A stretch of DNA of 5,695 nucleotides from contig JADGOF010000165.1 in NCBI GenBank assembly GCA_017883105.1, positions 1 to 5,695 on the forward strand, read 5' to 3'. This document shows, piece by piece, positions 5,178 to 5,695 of the stretch. The notes under the pieces were generated by a model. That model did not search any database, had not been told where the DNA came from, and saw nothing but the letters and a program-made list of their open reading frames with translations. Position 1 is the stretch's first letter, and each line of letters opens with the position of its first letter. Source of the DNA: Acidimicrobiales bacterium (GTDB taxonomy: Bacteria; Actinomycetota; Acidimicrobiia; Acidimicrobiales; RAAP-2). Made by a program: the position numbers and the translations under genes.

Positions 5178-5695
5178 ATGCGCAGACAGCGGGTTTCCTC
5201 CATCCATCGAATCGGTGTGGCGTCGATCGTGCTCTCGGTGGCCCTCGGTCTGATGGCCATCGGTGGGCAGGGACCCGCCGGGGCAACGGCCCCGCACGAT
5301 GACACGGCCGCGCAACCACAGGGCTTCGGCGATGCCGGCTCGTTCGGCGGGATGGGCGGCCAGCCGCTCGCCGCCCCAGTCGTCGGGATGGCGGCCACCC
5401 CAGACGGGCAGGGCTACTGGGAGGTGGCCTCGGACGGTGGGATCTTCAGCTTCGGGGACGCCCGGTTCTTCGGCTCGATGGGCGGCCAGCCGCTCAACCG
5501 CCCCGTCGTGGGCGTGGCCGGGACGGCGGGCGGGCAGGGCTACTGGGAGGTGGCCTCGGACGGTGGGATCTTCAGCTTCGGGGACGCCCGGTTCTTCGGC
5601 TCGATGGGCGGTGCCCGCCTCACGATGCCCATCGTGGCCATGGCCTCCGCCCCGCATGGTGCCGGGTACTGGCTCGCGGCGGCCGACGGTGGGGT
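5178..5695 (+). CDS. Secreted tandem-repeat protein of the 'GYW-x-VASDGGIFSFGDA' type, N-terminal part (3' end outside window)
   Basis: The 172 codons visible run open to the end of the window. Residues 1-38 are a signal peptide: basic start MRRQRVSSIHR, a hydrophobic core (VASIVLSVALGLMAIGG, 14-30) and an ATA-type cleavage site after about residue 38. No lipobox cysteine is seen, so export by Sec followed by release is expected. A short linker (39-49) leads into 42-residue repeats at 50-91, 92-133 and 134 onward. Each repeat contains FGDA, F-G-x-MGG, a PVVG-type strand, GYWEVASDGG and IFSF. The aromatic and glycine spacing suggests a beta-propeller-like or beta-blade fold. Such repeats are familiar in Acidimicrobiia-type proteins, often attached to hydrolase domains, and the function is unknown. 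A catalytic or cell-wall domain could lie downstream out of view. No ribosome binding site precedes the ATG; the nearby TATCAT suggests a leaderless message. Its divergent neighbour is unrelated in function as far as can be seen. Confidence 0.8.
   Translation, partial: MRRQRVSSIHRIGVASIVLSVALGLMAIGGQGPAGATAPHDDTAAQPQGFGDAGSFGGMGGQPLAAPVVGMAATPDGQGYWEVASDGGIFSFGDARFFGSMGGQPLNRPVVGVAGTAGGQGYWEVASDGGIFSFGDARFFGSMGGARLTMPIVAMASAPHGAGYWLAAADGG
5325..5695 (+). repeat. 126-bp in-frame tandem repeat, at least three units
   Basis: Unit boundaries are about 5325-5450, 5451-5576 and 5577-5695 (cut by the window end). The stretch 5405-5485 is identical over 81 bp to 5531-5611, at a period of exactly 126 bp (42 codons). 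The first unit is more diverged on its 5' side (SFGGMGG where the others have FFGSMGG). In the third unit identity stops at 5611, and the following text differs (ARLTMPIVAMASAPHGAGYW). Identity that includes third codon positions points to recent duplication or gene conversion, not only protein-level selection. Confidence 0.9.

Noticed and set aside
4974..5657. Minus-strand frame open from 5657 down into the GAPDH-like frame, with a repeated protein segment
   Set aside because: The repeats are only the antisense of the plus-strand tandem repeat, and the strong ribosome site at 4978-4987 marks 4973 as the start.

Overview
The window reads as a piece of a high-GC actinobacterial genome. The secreted repeat protein at the right end has 42-residue units with 'GYWEVASDGGIFSFGDA' cores, a style I associate with Acidimicrobiia and related Actinobacteria. 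That is a family-level impression from recall; no 16S or other taxonomic marker is present.

Layout, left to right. (1) Positions 1-309, plus strand: the last 102 codons of an acetyl-CoA hydrolase/CoA-transferase-family gene. (2) Positions 338-4851, minus strand: a tightly packed four-gene operon, transcribed right to left, for a 2-oxoacid:acceptor oxidoreductase. The order is gamma (porG-like), alpha (porA-like), beta (porB-like), then a GltD-like FAD/NAD(P) oxidoreductase with a C-terminal ferredoxin-type iron-sulfur domain. All three junctions overlap (17, 4 and 4 nt). (3) Positions 4854-4973, minus strand: a 39-codon reading frame with a very strong Shine-Dalgarno. Its first ~20 residues match the N-terminus of glyceraldehyde-3-phosphate dehydrogenase (GAPDH), and it stops 2 nt before the likely porG start. 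(4) Positions 4974-5177: a divergent intergenic region. (5) Positions 5178-5695, plus strand: the start of a secreted tandem-repeat protein, probably leaderless, running off the window.

How the genes work together. Gamma, alpha and beta together form a thiamine-diphosphate (ThDP) oxidoreductase that converts a 2-oxoacid plus CoA to an acyl-CoA plus CO2. The alpha-subunit motifs point to the pyruvate-type branch rather than the 2-oxoglutarate type. There is no separate small ferredoxin subunit. The last gene carries the Fe-S domain together with a flavin and a pyridine-nucleotide site, so electrons are inferred to go to NAD(P)+, as in the reported NAD(P)-linked 2-oxoacid oxidoreductases of aromatic-degrading Azoarcus. 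The convergent acyl-CoA hydrolase/transferase could act on the acetyl-CoA product, but shared regulation is not shown.

The most unusual element is the GAPDH-like short frame in front of porG. It looks like a captured or truncated gap 5' end now serving as a translated leader, or an eroded gene. The four-gene enzyme is recognisable and not a new system. I see no CRISPR array, insertion sequence or RNA gene.
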